Shown here piece by piece: positions 20,395-30,600 of a stretch of DNA of 64,000 nt. The notes beneath the pieces were generated by a model that was given only the letters and a program-made list of their open reading frames with translations, was not told where the DNA came from and did not search any database. Position numbers and translations under genes: made by a program. Position 1 is the stretch's first letter. Each line of letters starts with the position of its first letter. The stretch lies in contig NZ_JAMYWY010000001.1 of the NCBI RefSeq assembly GCF_024159265.1, positions 186,001 to 250,000 on the forward strand. Direction: 5' to 3'. This DNA is from Paenibacillus sp. 1781tsa1 (GTDB lineage Bacteria > Bacillota > Bacilli > Paenibacillales > Paenibacillaceae).

Positions 20395-21264
20395 ATGAAC
20401 TCTGTATTTTCCAATAAAGGCACCATAGCTGTCTTCGTACTGCCCACACTGATTCTGTTCTGCGGGATTGTGCTTATTCCAATCTTTGTCTCCAGTTATT
20501 ACAGTCTGTTGGACTGGAACGGCGTAGGCAGGGGGACATTTATCGGTCTGGACAACTATGTGGAGATGTTTAAGGATACGCGTGTACTGAATTCGATCAA
20601 AAACTCCCTGTTATTCGCGGGAGCTTCGGTGTTCATTCAACTGCCGATCTCGCTGGTGCTTGCACTGATTCTGGCGTCCAACGTCAAGGGGGAAGGGTTC
20701 TACCGGACCGTGTATTTCATCCCAGTATTGATCTCAACGGTGGTTATTGCCCAGTTGTGGTCAAAAATCTACAATGCGGATTATGGCCTGCTGAACGTGC
20801 TGCTGCAAAATATCGGCTTATCCCATTGGGCGCAAGATTGGCTAGGTCAGAAGCACACGGCACTTGCGGCTTCTTTTATCCCAACCCTATGGCAGTACGT
20901 GGGGTATCACATGCTGTTGATGTACGCAGGAGCGAAATCCGTCTCGCAGGATGTGCTTGAAGCTGCAAGAATGGATGGTGCTTCACGTCTTCGCACGGCT
21001 TGGTCCATTATGATCCCTTTAATGAAGCCGATCCTGAAGGTAAGCCTTGTATTTTCGGTTATTGGCGCATTCAAGGTGTTTGACCTGATCTATGTGCTGA
21101 CGGGCGGCGGGCCGTTCTATACCACTGAAGTGCCGAGCACGCTGATGTACGCCACCATTTTTGATACGTTCCGGTACGGATATGGCAGTGCGATCTCGGT
21201 ATTTATCATTGTGGAGTGTCTGGTATGTACGATCCTCATTAATTCATTGTTCAAAACGGAATAG
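20395..21264 (+). CDS. Sugar ABC transporter permease (MalF/UgpA type)
   Basis: The 289-aa membrane protein has about six transmembrane segments, starting with IAVFVLPTLILFCGIVLIPIFVSSYYSLLDW. The cytoplasmic EAA loop that docks the ATPase is EAARMDGASRLRTAWSIMIPLMKP. It forms the channel with the next gene product and receives sugar from the upstream lipoprotein. The ribosome site is GAGAGGAGA. As is common for this family in Firmicutes, no ATPase gene is nearby, so a shared MsmX-like ATPase is likely. Confidence 0.94.
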   Translation: MNSVFSNKGTIAVFVLPTLILFCGIVLIPIFVSSYYSLLDWNGVGRGTFIGLDNYVEMFKDTRVLNSIKNSLLFAGASVFIQLPISLVLALILASNVKGEGFYRTVYFIPVLISTVVIAQLWSKIYNADYGLLNVLLQNIGLSHWAQDWLGQKHTALAASFIPTLWQYVGYHMLLMYAGAKSVSQDVLEAARMDGASRLRTAWSIMIPLMKPILKVSLVFSVIGAFKVFDLIYVLTGGGPFYTTEVPSTLMYATIFDTFRYGYGSAISVFIIVECLVCTILINSLFKTE

Positions 21265-21279
21265 AAGGAGGCATGAGGC

Positions 21280-22155
21280 ATGAGTACCGTAGAAGTCATG
21301 TTGCAAAAAAAGCCCAAGCCAAGGTCCATCTCCGGACCAATCGGGAAAGTGTTCCTGCAAGCGTTTCTGATCCTCGTCGCAATTGTGCAGATCTACCCGC
21401 TCATCTGGCTGGCGCTGTTTTCCTTGAAGGATAACAGTGAAATCTTTAGCGGCGATGTTGCTGGATTGCCGAAGGCGTTTCTGTGGAGCAACTACACCAA
21501 AGCCATGTCCGATGGCCATGTGCTGACCTATTTTATGAATAGCGTGCTGGTCACAGCTGCCTCCATTGTCTTGGTACTGATCTTGTCTTCGATGACGGGA
21601 TACGCAATTACAAGAATGAACTGGAAGCTCAGTGGGCTCACGATGACGATTATTTTGCTGGGCATGATGGTGCCGATTCATGCGACGCTGCTGCCATTGT
21701 TTATTATTTTGAAGAATCTGAGCCTGCTCAACAGTTACTGGTCTCTGATCATTCCCTATGTGGCATTTGGCATTCCGATGGCGGTATTCATTCTGGGCAG
21801 TTTTTTCAAAGGTATCCCGCGAGAGATGGAAGAGTCGGCGGTGATCGATGGCTGCGGCATCTACCGGACGTTTTTCTCTATTATTCTGCCTCTGGTAACC
21901 CCGGCTATATCAACGGTAGCCATTTTCACGTTTTTGTCATGCTGGAATGAGCTGATGTTTGCGGTCACGTTTATCAATAACACGGCTTATCAGACATTGA
22001 CGGTGGGCATGATGTCGATGGTGGGAACGTACATTACGCAATGGGGCATCATTGGTGCGGGACTGATGATTACGACGGTGCCAACGGTGATCATCTATCT
22101 GCTGTTGAACAAACAGGTGCAGAAGAGCATGATCGCAGGTGCGATCAAAGGTTAG
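21280..22155 (+). CDS. Sugar ABC transporter permease (MalG/UgpE type)
   Basis: The 291-aa membrane protein is the second permease of the importer, 15 nt after its partner. About six hydrophobic segments are visible (for example VFLQAFLILVAIVQIYPLIWLALFSL). The EAA loop is EESAVIDGCGIYRTFFSIILPLVTP. The C-terminus IAGAIKG is typical of MalG-like permeases. The gene follows AGAAGGAGG and ends the importer operon; no ATPase follows. Confidence 0.94.
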   Translation: MSTVEVMLQKKPKPRSISGPIGKVFLQAFLILVAIVQIYPLIWLALFSLKDNSEIFSGDVAGLPKAFLWSNYTKAMSDGHVLTYFMNSVLVTAASIVLVLILSSMTGYAITRMNWKLSGLTMTIILLGMMVPIHATLLPLFIILKNLSLLNSYWSLIIPYVAFGIPMAVFILGSFFKGIPREMEESAVIDGCGIYRTFFSIILPLVTPAISTVAIFTFLSCWNELMFAVTFINNTAYQTLTVGMMSMVGTYITQWGIIGAGLMITTVPTVIIYLLLNKQVQKSMIAGAIKG

Positions 22156-22342
22156 TTGGAGGCTGGACTGGAGGGCGTGGCGGTAGAAGCGCTTGCTGTT
22201 CGCTCACTGTACTCTCTTTCTGGTAGATATCGGCTTGATTCAGGATTTCGCAAGGTGTGATCTGTGGACTAGACCGCAGTCTATGAACATGGAATAATAA
22301 GGGGGATGTAGCTAGTCAGTTGCAGAGAGGGGTCATTATGAT

Positions 22343-22984
22343 ATGGTCAAAATCGCGATGGTAGAGCAGGAGTCTGTTCGGGAAAAGGTTGTGGCGTTTA
22401 CGTTTGATGATGGGCCGCATCCGGTGTATACACCTCAAGTACTTGAGATATTCCGTCGTGCTGGTGGGCAGGCGACGTTTTTCATGATTGGGAAAGAGAT
22501 AGAGGCTCATCCGGATATTGCGGCGGCGGTACACCGTGAAGGGCATGAGATCGCAAACCATACATACACGCATCCCGACCTGACCAAGCTGACGCTGGAG
22601 GAAGCCGGGGAAGAGTTGCAACGCGCAGAACATCTTGTTCAAGAAGTTACGGGGCAACCTGCCCGCAGCTTCCGACCGCCGTATTTTGGCGTAAACGATG
22701 ATATACTGTCTCTGGCAGCGGAGCGTGGATATCGCACGATTGGTGCGGTCAACGGTGATGCGAAAGATTGGGATAATCCCGGCGTTGAGCATATTCTGGA
22801 GCATACCCGGTCTGTGGTGAAACCTGGCAGCGTGCTGATATTCCATGACGGGTACGGGGAGCGTTCCCAGACGGTGGAGGCGGTTCGTGTGCTGGTGGAT
22901 GAACTGGTCGCGGAAGGGTACCGTATGGTCACGGTGAGTGAGTTATTGGACATTTCACGTGAGCAGGGTGAAAAGATAACATAA
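22343..22984 (+). CDS. NodB-type polysaccharide deacetylase
   Basis: The 213-aa carbohydrate-esterase-4 protein removes N- or O-acetyl groups from sugars such as peptidoglycan, chitin or xylan chains. The motifs are in order: TFDDGPHP (catalytic and metal Asp pair), HTYTHP (metal His), RPPYFGVN, a GDAKDWDNPG stretch, and LIFHDG with the catalytic His. No signal peptide or membrane anchor is visible at the chosen start, so it may act in the cytoplasm or be exported another way. The ribosome site GAGAGGGG lies about 10 nt upstream. A strong terminator follows, so the gene is probably monocistronic. Confidence 0.9.
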   Translation: MVKIAMVEQESVREKVVAFTFDDGPHPVYTPQVLEIFRRAGGQATFFMIGKEIEAHPDIAAAVHREGHEIANHTYTHPDLTKLTLEEAGEELQRAEHLVQEVTGQPARSFRPPYFGVNDDILSLAAERGYRTIGAVNGDAKDWDNPGVEHILEHTRSVVKPGSVLIFHDGYGERSQTVEAVRVLVDELVAEGYRMVTVSELLDISREQGEKIT

Positions 22985-22990
22985 TCAAGT

Positions 22991-23025
22991 GGACCCATCA
23001 TTCTTTGAATGACTGGGTCCTTTTT
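22991..23025 (+). terminator. Terminator after the deacetylase gene
   Basis: GGACCCATCATTC pairs with GAATGACTGGGTCC, 13 bp with a single bulged C, followed by T5. Confidence 0.9.
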
Positions 23026-23130
23026 ATATATAATTTATATAGGGAGAACGGAGTGATAGCACAAACTTTGCTTGCCCTCTCAAACTACTTTATAATAATA
23101 GGCTAAACTAGATTATGTCAGGAGGAAACA

Positions 23131-24384
23131 ATGGACTTTATCAAAAATCAACTAGAAGAACTCGGCATGAGTGGACCCTCCATTGGTTATCTTTCAAACA
23201 TCATTATGATTATTTTTATAGCAGTGATCTCGATATTGGCAAATGTGATTGCCAAGCGAGTGGTACTGAAGACGGTGCATCGTATTGTAAGTAACAACCG
23301 TTTCAAGTGGGGCCACATCGTGGTTCAGAAAAATTTATTTCAAAAGCTGTCGCATCTCGTGCCGGCCATTATTATCTATTATTCGGCTTATATTTTCTCG
23401 CCCTATCAGGCCATAATTGAAAAAGCAGCAATGACCTACATGATTGTCATCATGATCACGGTATTGAATGCTTTGCTTAATGTATTTGATGATATCTATC
23501 GTACCTATGAGGTGTCGAAGATTCGCCCAATCAAGAGCTACATTCAGGTAGCCAAGATCGTCCTGTTCATTATCGGGGGTATTATCGTCATCTCCAGCCT
23601 GATCGGACAAAATCCGCTCATTATCCTCAGTGGACTTGGGGCATTATCGGCGGTATTAATGCTCGTGTTCAAAGACTCGATCCTTGGCCTCGTGGCTGGT
23701 GTACAGCTATCGTCAAACGATATGGTGCGCGTGGGAGACTGGATCGAGATGCCTAAGTATAATGCGGACGGCGACGTCATCGACATTACATTGAACACAG
23801 TGAAAGTGATGAATTTTGATAAAACGATTACGATGATTCCAAGCTATGCCCTTATATCGGACTCGTTCCGTAACTGGAGAGGCATGCAGGTGTCCGGCGG
23901 CAGAAGAATTAAGCGGAGTATTTATATCGACATCAGCAGTATTCGTTTTTGTACGGAAGAGATGGTGGCGGAATTTGAGAAGATTCATTACCTGACGGAT
24001 TATGTCACTTCCAAACTTAAAGAAATTCAAGCGTACAACATGGAGCACCAGGTGAATACTGAAAGCAACGTGAACGGCAGACAGCTGACAAACGTCGGTG
24101 TATTCCGGGAATATATCCATCAATATTTGAGGAATCATCCAAAAATCAATAAAGATATGACGATGATTGTGCGACAATTAGCACCGGAAGATCGCGGGCT
24201 GCCTCTGGAAATCTATGCATTCAGTAATGATATCAACTGGGGTGTATATGAGAACGTTCAGGCGGATATCTTTGATCATATCTTCGCGGTGGCGTCAACA
24301 TTTGGACTGCGGGCCTTCCAGAATCCAACCGGACATGACATTGTGCAACTGAAAGAGGATAAGCAATTGGTGCGAGAGTACTAG
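23131..24384 (+). CDS. Mechanosensitive channel, MscS family (YbdG-like)
   Basis: The 417-aa membrane channel probably relieves turgor on osmotic down-shock. Several N-terminal hydrophobic segments lead to the pore-lining helix region ILSGLGALSAVLMLVFKDSILGLVAGVQLSSNDMVRVGDWIEMP. The beta domain has YNADGDVIDITLNTVKVMNFDKTITMIPSYALISDSFRNWRG and RRIKRSIYIDISSIRF. These closely resemble E. coli YbdG rather than small MscS, and the length (about 415) also fits. It follows a CAGGAGGA site, has its own terminator, and appears to be a single-gene unit. Confidence 0.93.
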   Translation: MDFIKNQLEELGMSGPSIGYLSNIIMIIFIAVISILANVIAKRVVLKTVHRIVSNNRFKWGHIVVQKNLFQKLSHLVPAIIIYYSAYIFSPYQAIIEKAAMTYMIVIMITVLNALLNVFDDIYRTYEVSKIRPIKSYIQVAKIVLFIIGGIIVISSLIGQNPLIILSGLGALSAVLMLVFKDSILGLVAGVQLSSNDMVRVGDWIEMPKYNADGDVIDITLNTVKVMNFDKTITMIPSYALISDSFRNWRGMQVSGGRRIKRSIYIDISSIRFCTEEMVAEFEKIHYLTDYVTSKLKEIQAYNMEHQVNTESNVNGRQLTNVGVFREYIHQYLRNHPKINKDMTMIVRQLAPEDRGLPLEIYAFSNDINWGVYENVQADIFDHIFAVASTFGLRAFQNPTGHDIVQLKEDKQLVREY

Positions 24385-24436
24385 AATTTTTTTCGAAAAG
24401 TGATGCGATAAAATTATTTCATAGTGATTAATCATG

Positions 24437-24476
24437 ATAGCTATGAACTCATAATAGCTATGAACTCATAATAGCT
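24437..24476 (+). repeat. 17-bp tandem repeat
   Basis: ATAGCTATGAACTCATA occurs twice in exact tandem (24437-24453 and 24454-24470), followed by a partial third copy. It lies between the channel gene and its terminator; no function is evident. Confidence 0.8.
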
Positions 24477-24507
24477 CTACCTTTTCCAATATACTATTTC
24501 AATTCGT

Positions 24508-24540
24508 AAGCCATTAACCTATCTAGGTTGATGGCTTTTT
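24508..24540 (+). terminator. Terminator after the MscS-type channel gene
   Basis: AAGCCATTAACCT (24508-24520) pairs with AGGTTGATGGCTT (24525-24537), 13 bp with one T-G pair, followed by a T-run. Confidence 0.9.
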
Positions 24541-24593
24541 ATCTGTGATATAATAGGCATATTTTACGAACGTAGAAGTAGGAGGAAACGTGT

Positions 24594-26513
24594 ATGGATT
24601 GGGAAGCTCATATCGAACAATGGAGCCGAACGGCCGTTAGATTACTGGATATTCGGTATTATCGTGCCGAGCAAGGAACGGTCCCTCATCACGATGTGGC
24701 GCAAAATGGCTTTTTCTTAATTACTACGCATGGAGAGGCTAGGATAAGCATATCAGGCGAGGTCTATCAGACCCATTCACCTCACATATTGCATGGGGGA
24801 GCAGATGCTGAGCTGAGTATTATACCGTTGGATCACGATTTTGCCTGTTATTTAATTTTTTATACAGCCGAGTGTGCATCGCCGGAAGATCGGAAGAGCT
24901 TCCAAGTGACGTATGGATTTGCTCCGTATGCGTTACTCCCTATTCAGGAAAAGTGTGAAGCCATGAGTCGTCTGTGGCAAGAACCCGCCTCCATAGACAA
25001 GCTACAGGCACAGTCGACCTTTCTCCCATTGGTGTACGAGATCATGCGGCAACAGATTCAGACATTGTCCAAAAAGGAAAGCAGCAAACCCAATATCGTC
25101 ACTGAGGCAATCCACTACATTCACGAACACTATAGCGAACCAATTACAGCTGAAGAATTGGCCCAGAGATACCATTGCAGCGCCAGCTATTTATCCCGTT
25201 TGTTCAAGAACCAGATTGGATTGGGACCCATCGAATATCTCATTCATGTGCGGGTTCACAGATCCAAGCAGTACCTTCTCAGGTCCGAAGCCCGTATCCA
25301 GGAGATCGCGAGCAACGTGGGGTATGCGGATATGTATTATTTCAGTCGTTTGTTCAAAAAGCATACCGGCTTATCGCCACTTCAGTTTCGTGCGGAACAT
25401 CGGCAGCAGATTCAGGTTCAGTATAATCCATTACGTGGGTTAGAATCGTCTATTGTAACCCCTAACTCCGGTTCTCATAATGAGAATGAGACTTATTATC
25501 AACGAATTGGGGAAGGGGACACATCCATGTTTAGATTTTCAAGACCGGCCTTTGGAGCGATGATGTTATTATGTACATCCTTGCTTCTAAGTGCATGCCA
25601 GACCAGCAGTACTCCAGGAGCAGCGGCTTCCCAGCCAGCTTCATCAGATACGACTACTGCTGTAGCTACAGACAGCGCCGCTGTGGAAACGCGGATATAT
25701 AAACATCTGAAAGGCGAAACCGAGATTCCTGTGAATCCACAGCGAGTCGTCAGCTTCTATCACTTGGGCGAGTTGATGGCGCTGGGGGTGAAGCCGGTTG
25801 GCACAACGACATATATTTTAGATAATCCACTTATAGTTGATACTTCCGGTATTTCAGATGTGGGCGTTCCGCCAGATGCCGAGAAAATCCTGTCACTGGA
25901 GCCAGATCTGATTGTTACAACGGCAGCATTCGCAGAAGCTGTGGAAGGCGGGTATGATGCACTGAGTCAGATTGCTCCAACCATTGTTGTCGAGCAGCAT
26001 AATGACCCGATTAAAGATGTGGAGATGTTTGGCGATATTCTTGGGAAACAAGAGGAAGCACGGTTATGGAATGAGCAATTCAAGGCCAAAATCGCGGAGT
26101 ACAAAGAGAAGATAAGTCCTTATGTAGGTGCCGACGAAACGTTTTCCATACTAAACGTGCGTCCAGATGCACTTTTTGTATACGGGGATACAAATATGGG
26201 AGGAAATATCATCTACAAGTATCTCGGGTTGAAGCCAACCTCCAAGATCGAGACAGACGTGATCAAAGGTGAGACGTGGGAAATTTCTTCTGAGGTGATT
26301 CCTGATTTTATTGGTGACCGATTATTCCTTGCTGTGAATGAAGGAGCGGAGGATAAACTCAAGGATGTGCAGAAGCTGATTGAGCAATCGCCAGCAGGGA
26401 AAGCAGACAAGGTCTACAATATCGATTTTGACGAGTTTCTATTCAGTGACCCTATTTCGGTTGAGCAACAGCTGGATATCATTGTGGACATACTGGTCGA
26501 AAAGAACCAATAG
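24594..26513 (+). CDS. AraC-type regulator fused to an iron-siderophore-binding domain; possible second internal lipoprotein product
   Basis: The 639-aa open frame joins two modules. Residues 1-165 are an AraC-type sensor region. Residues 168-270 are a double helix-turn-helix, with HCSASYLSRLFKNQIG and DMYYFSRLFKKHTGLSPLQFR. Residues 363-639 are a FeuA/FhuD-like binding fold (NPQRVVSFYHLGELMALGVKPVG). B. subtilis Btr is a known AraC-binding-domain fusion that senses ferri-bacillibactin. Unlike a plain cytosolic fusion, residues 312-335 form a perfect lipoprotein signal (MFRFSRPAFGAMMLLCTSLLLSAC, Cys335). Codon 312 is an ATG (25527) preceded by GGGGAAGGGG (25509-25518). So the frame may yield both a regulator and, by internal initiation, a 328-aa surface siderophore receptor. 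Confidence 0.85.
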   Translation: MDWEAHIEQWSRTAVRLLDIRYYRAEQGTVPHHDVAQNGFFLITTHGEARISISGEVYQTHSPHILHGGADAELSIIPLDHDFACYLIFYTAECASPEDRKSFQVTYGFAPYALLPIQEKCEAMSRLWQEPASIDKLQAQSTFLPLVYEIMRQQIQTLSKKESSKPNIVTEAIHYIHEHYSEPITAEELAQRYHCSASYLSRLFKNQIGLGPIEYLIHVRVHRSKQYLLRSEARIQEIASNVGYADMYYFSRLFKKHTGLSPLQFRAEHRQQIQVQYNPLRGLESSIVTPNSGSHNENETYYQRIGEGDTSMFRFSRPAFGAMMLLCTSLLLSACQTSSTPGAAASQPASSDTTTAVATDSAAVETRIYKHLKGETEIPVNPQRVVSFYHLGELMALGVKPVGTTTYILDNPLIVDTSGISDVGVPPDAEKILSLEPDLIVTTAAFAEAVEGGYDALSQIAPTIVVEQHNDPIKDVEMFGDILGKQEEARLWNEQFKAKIAEYKEKISPYVGADETFSILNVRPDALFVYGDTNMGGNIIYKYLGLKPTSKIETDVIKGETWEISSEVIPDFIGDRLFLAVNEGAEDKLKDVQKLIEQSPAGKADKVYNIDFDEFLFSDPISVEQQLDIIVDILVEKNQ

Positions 26514-26654
26514 AACGTCCAACACCCTGTATATTCTCTTATGCCAAATTGATTCAAGCCCCCTGGGAGGGGTAGAATAACGAGAGGACGATCAATTTCT
26601 AACAGTCTAATCTCGGAACGAAAATCTAACCTTTTGGCAAAGGAGAGGTCTCAC

Positions 26655-27509
26655 ATGAACCATCAGATTCCGGAATATACATTGAACGATGGCTTGAAAG
26701 TACCTGCAATTGGATTTGGTACCTATAGTTTGAAGGGTGAAGAAGGCGTTAAATCGATCGCGTCTGCCATGGATGCGGGTTATCGATTAATTGATACGGC
26801 GTACAACTATGAGAATGAGGCAACGGTGGGCAGAGCAATTAAGCAAAGCTCCATCGCCAGAGAAGAACTGCTCATTTCCTCGAAGTTGCCGGGGCGTTAT
26901 CACGCTCATGATAAAGCACTCGTGGCGATTCAGGAATCATTGTACAGAGCAGATCTGGATTATTACGACCTGTATCTGATCCACTGGCCTAATCCGAAGA
27001 AGGACATGTATGTCGAGGCATGGCAAGCGCTGATCGAAGCCAAAAAGCGTGGATATATCCGATCCATCGGCGTCAGCAACTTCCTGCCCGAGCACAATGA
27101 ACGCCTGATCAAGGAAACGGGGATAGCGCCGAGTCTGAATCAGATTGAGCTACATCCGTTCTTTGACCAAGCTGGTCAGCGGGAACAGGATGCGAAGCAT
27201 GGCATCGTGAACGAGTCCTGGAGTCCGATCGGACGTGGCAATGATGCCGTACAGGATATTCTCAAGGATGAGAACATTCTTCGAATCGCGGAAACACATG
27301 GCAAAACGCCAACCCAGATCATTCTGCGCTGGCATGTTCAGCTGGGTTCCATTCCAATTCCGAAAGCCGGCTCCTTGCAGCATCAGCAAGAAAATATCGA
27401 TATATTCGATTTTGAGTTGAGCACAGAAGAGATGCAGCTCATCTCTGCATTTAATCGTACGGATGGACGGTTGTGGGATCAGGACCCAAGCGAGTACGAA
27501 GAATTTTAA
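26655..27509 (+). CDS. Aldo/keto reductase
   Basis: The 284-aa NADPH-dependent TIM-barrel oxidoreductase is of the AKR5-like (2,5-diketogluconate/methylglyoxal reductase) group. Signatures are GFGTYSLKG, the catalytic Asp/Tyr in LIDTAYNYENEATVGRAI, SSKLPG with the catalytic Lys, LIHWPNP with the catalytic His, and the late IPIPKAGS cofactor loop. A TTG at 26634 opens the frame earlier, but AGGAGAGG (26641-26648) points to ATG 26655. It is convergent with the alpha-mannosidase gene and shares a large terminator hairpin with it. Substrate unknown. Confidence 0.93.
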   Translation: MNHQIPEYTLNDGLKVPAIGFGTYSLKGEEGVKSIASAMDAGYRLIDTAYNYENEATVGRAIKQSSIAREELLISSKLPGRYHAHDKALVAIQESLYRADLDYYDLYLIHWPNPKKDMYVEAWQALIEAKKRGYIRSIGVSNFLPEHNERLIKETGIAPSLNQIELHPFFDQAGQREQDAKHGIVNESWSPIGRGNDAVQDILKDENILRIAETHGKTPTQIILRWHVQLGSIPIPKAGSLQHQQENIDIFDFELSTEEMQLISAFNRTDGRLWDQDPSEYEEF

Positions 27510-27521
27510 AGAAGGACAAGT

Positions 27522-27566
27522 GAAGGGCTGCTCCCATGTCAGATATGACAGGAGGCAGCCCTTCCT
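27522..27566. terminator. Bidirectional terminator between convergent genes
   Basis: GAAGGGCTGC pairs with GCAGCCCTTC (10 bp), extended inward by CTCC/GGAG and TGTCA/TGACA. The large hairpin sits between the convergent reductase and alpha-mannosidase genes. T-richness is better on the + strand side. Confidence 0.8.
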
Positions 27567-27615
27567 TATTGGAGCAAAAAGCATTGTTGCAGTTTTCCTT
27601 GTTGCGTAAGTTCTG

Positions 27616-30600
27616 CTAGTGTCCCGCAGGGATACGGAAAGTTAGAATCTCATACGGTTTGATATCAAAAGAAACTCGACCATTTTCCACGGCGCATTCC
27701 GCTTCGTTATTCTCGAGCAAATCACACGCGTACGCCGTAGCACCTGCTCTCTCAGGCAATTGCAGGGAAGCACGGCTGCGGCGGCCATGTGCTTCATAGA
27801 GACGGATGATCATATCATCGTTGTTCTCGGCTTTTTTGATAACCTCCAGCACGACATTATCCTGATCGACCGATGCGAGTGACCACAACCCAGGTAACGT
27901 GCCGGTTTGCGATGCAATCTCACGTGCAACCAGCGGACGGTTGAGATCATAAGCGGCTTGGATGACACGTCCTTCGCGGAAGTCGCCCTGATGCGGATAG
28001 AGTGCATAGGTGAATACGTGCTGCTCTTTGTCGGCATTTTCATTCGGATACGTTGCGCTCTTGATCAGTGACAAACGCATCACGGAGTTATGAATATCAT
28101 ATCCATACTTGCAGTCGTTCAGCAGCGCCGCACCGTACCCGTTTTCCGCCAGATCAGCCCACTTTTGTCCGCATACTTCAAACCGTGCCTGATCCCAGCT
28201 AGTATTACGGTGGGTAGCACGCTCAACGTTGCCGTACTGGATTTCGTAGACTGCTTTCTCACTCCAGATATCGAGCGGGAAGGCGGCTTTCAGCAGCAAA
28301 TGCTCCTGCTTCCAGTCCACAAACGTACGGAAATCAATCCGGCGCGTATGCGCGTAGAAGATGATCGTTTGCTCAACGACCGAGTCCAGGAACTGTCGCT
28401 TCACTTGAAGCACGGAACGCACCGGCCCGCTTTCAACCCACTCCAGCGACTGCAGGTCGTTAATCTCCCACATATGCTGTTCATAATAGTCGTCAATGTT
28501 CCATGCCTCATATTCCGCAGGTCGATCCTCGAACACTTGCAGCACATTACCACGCTTGCCAGACTGAAGCAACTCACGACCCTCCAGCTTGTCCCATACG
28601 GATATGAACTCGGCACTTTCATTCAGGTGAATATCGTACCAAGGTGTATGGATGTGACGCTGATCTGCTTCCCACTGTGCAACCGAAACGCCCGCGACAA
28701 GTTCGCTTGTCAGATCCGGTGTGATTCGGAAGGATTTATACCCGGATGCAGGCACGTTCTCTGCAAGGAACACAAGTCCGCCTTCGGGAGTTCGCTGGCT
28801 TGGTACAGGGCGATCTCCATCATGAACGGTCACTTTTCTCGCAAAAGCAGGCAGTTCAACCACATCCGTTCGCACAAATCCGGTGGTGTTGAATACTACA
28901 ATGGCTTCGCCATCAGATGTAATCCGACTCGCAATGCCGTTCAGTGCGCTGTCTTTCAACTCATCCGTGACACGCAGCACTTCTTCATATTGCTCTTTGG
29001 AATCCACATATACCTGCTCAATGGAGCTGCCCGGCAGAATATCATGGAACTGATTCAGCATCGTCAGCTTCCATGCATGCTCCAGTGCATCGGTTGGATA
29101 GGCGGCTTGTGCATCCGCCTCACGATGAATCATGGCATACAGCTCGGCATCGGCCAACGCAAATTCGCTATGACGGTTATACCGTTTGTTGCGCGCCATG
29201 GACGTGTAGGTACCCCGGTGATACTCTAGATACAGCTCACCCGACCAGCGGGGAACGGAAGGAACATCCACCAGATTTTGCTCCAGCTTCTCGAAAAACT
29301 CACGTACAAAGGTACGTTTCACCGCAGGCACACCCGGCAATCCAACATCAAGTCGTCTGCCATGCTCCAGCATCTCTTCGGTTGGTCCACCGCCGCCATC
29401 CCCGAATCCGAAACATTGCAGAACATCTGCATTGATGTTTTTGTTCTGGTATCGCTGCCACGTGCCTTTGACTTGAGAGGCGTTGAATCTTCCATTATAA
29501 GTCGTCTCGAAGCGACGCTGCCTGAAATCAGGATGTTTGTCATAGTCTGTTGCTGTGATGAAATGGGTCAGGACCTCTGATCCATCGATCCCTCGCCAGT
29601 ACATCGTGTCGTTTGGAATCTGGTTTGTATCATTCCAGGCAATTTTGGTTGTCATAAAATAATCAATGCCGCTCTTGCGCATAATCTGCGGCATCGCTGC
29701 ACTATAACCAAATACATCCGGCAACCAGAGCACACGGTTCTCTACGCCGAACTCTTCCTTGAAGAAACGCTTCCCGTAGATAATTTGACGGATCATGGAT
29801 TCACCCGAAATCAGGTTACAATCGGCTTCCAGCCACATCGAACCTTCGGCTTCCCAGCGGCCTTCGGCTACCTTTTCCTTGATTTTTTCATAGAGAGACG
29901 GGTAGTCTGCTTTCAGGTACGCATATAACTGGGGTTGCGAGGACATGAACGTGTATTCTGGAAACTTGTCCATTAGATACAATACACTCGCGAAGCTGCG
30001 AATGACCTTCTCTCGGGTCTGATCCAATGTCCATAGCCATGCCACATCGATATGCGTGTGTCCGATACAGTGAACGGTTGGGATGTGATCACCAGCAGGT
30101 CGGATATCACCATAGACATGATCTTGTAGATATTGGCGCGCTTCCGGTACCGACGCATGGAATTCTGCGCTGTTCTCCTGACGCAAATCCAGCAGATTCA
30201 CGGCTTTATTCAGATGTTCGACCAAATTCAGCCGCTCCAGATCATCCTCACGCAGCAGATCCGCTGCATCGAGCGCGGCCTTAAGATCGTAATATAGATC
30301 TGTGACAGGCTGATGATGCTCAGCTACATAGACATTGAGAAAGACATCGGCTGCCGAAGTACTACAGTACGCATATAAAGCCAGTTCGAATTCTTCCCCT
30401 TTTGCCGCAGCAGGTGTCAGGTCAATTTCCGTATGATTCACATCCAGACCGCAGATCAATTCTCCATTGAGGAATGCCAGGAATTGTGGATTATCATAAT
30501 TCCAGATATCATCTGCACCGGTGACAATGGTACATACGACTTTTTTTCCTTCCATATGATCCGGGATGCGAATCCGGGTTTTGAAGCAGCTGTGTACATC

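Noticed and set aside
28090..29229. 379-aa open frame antisense to the alpha-mannosidase gene
   Set aside because: The opposite strand encodes a clear GH38 protein with catalytic motifs; the antisense translation has no recognisable features.
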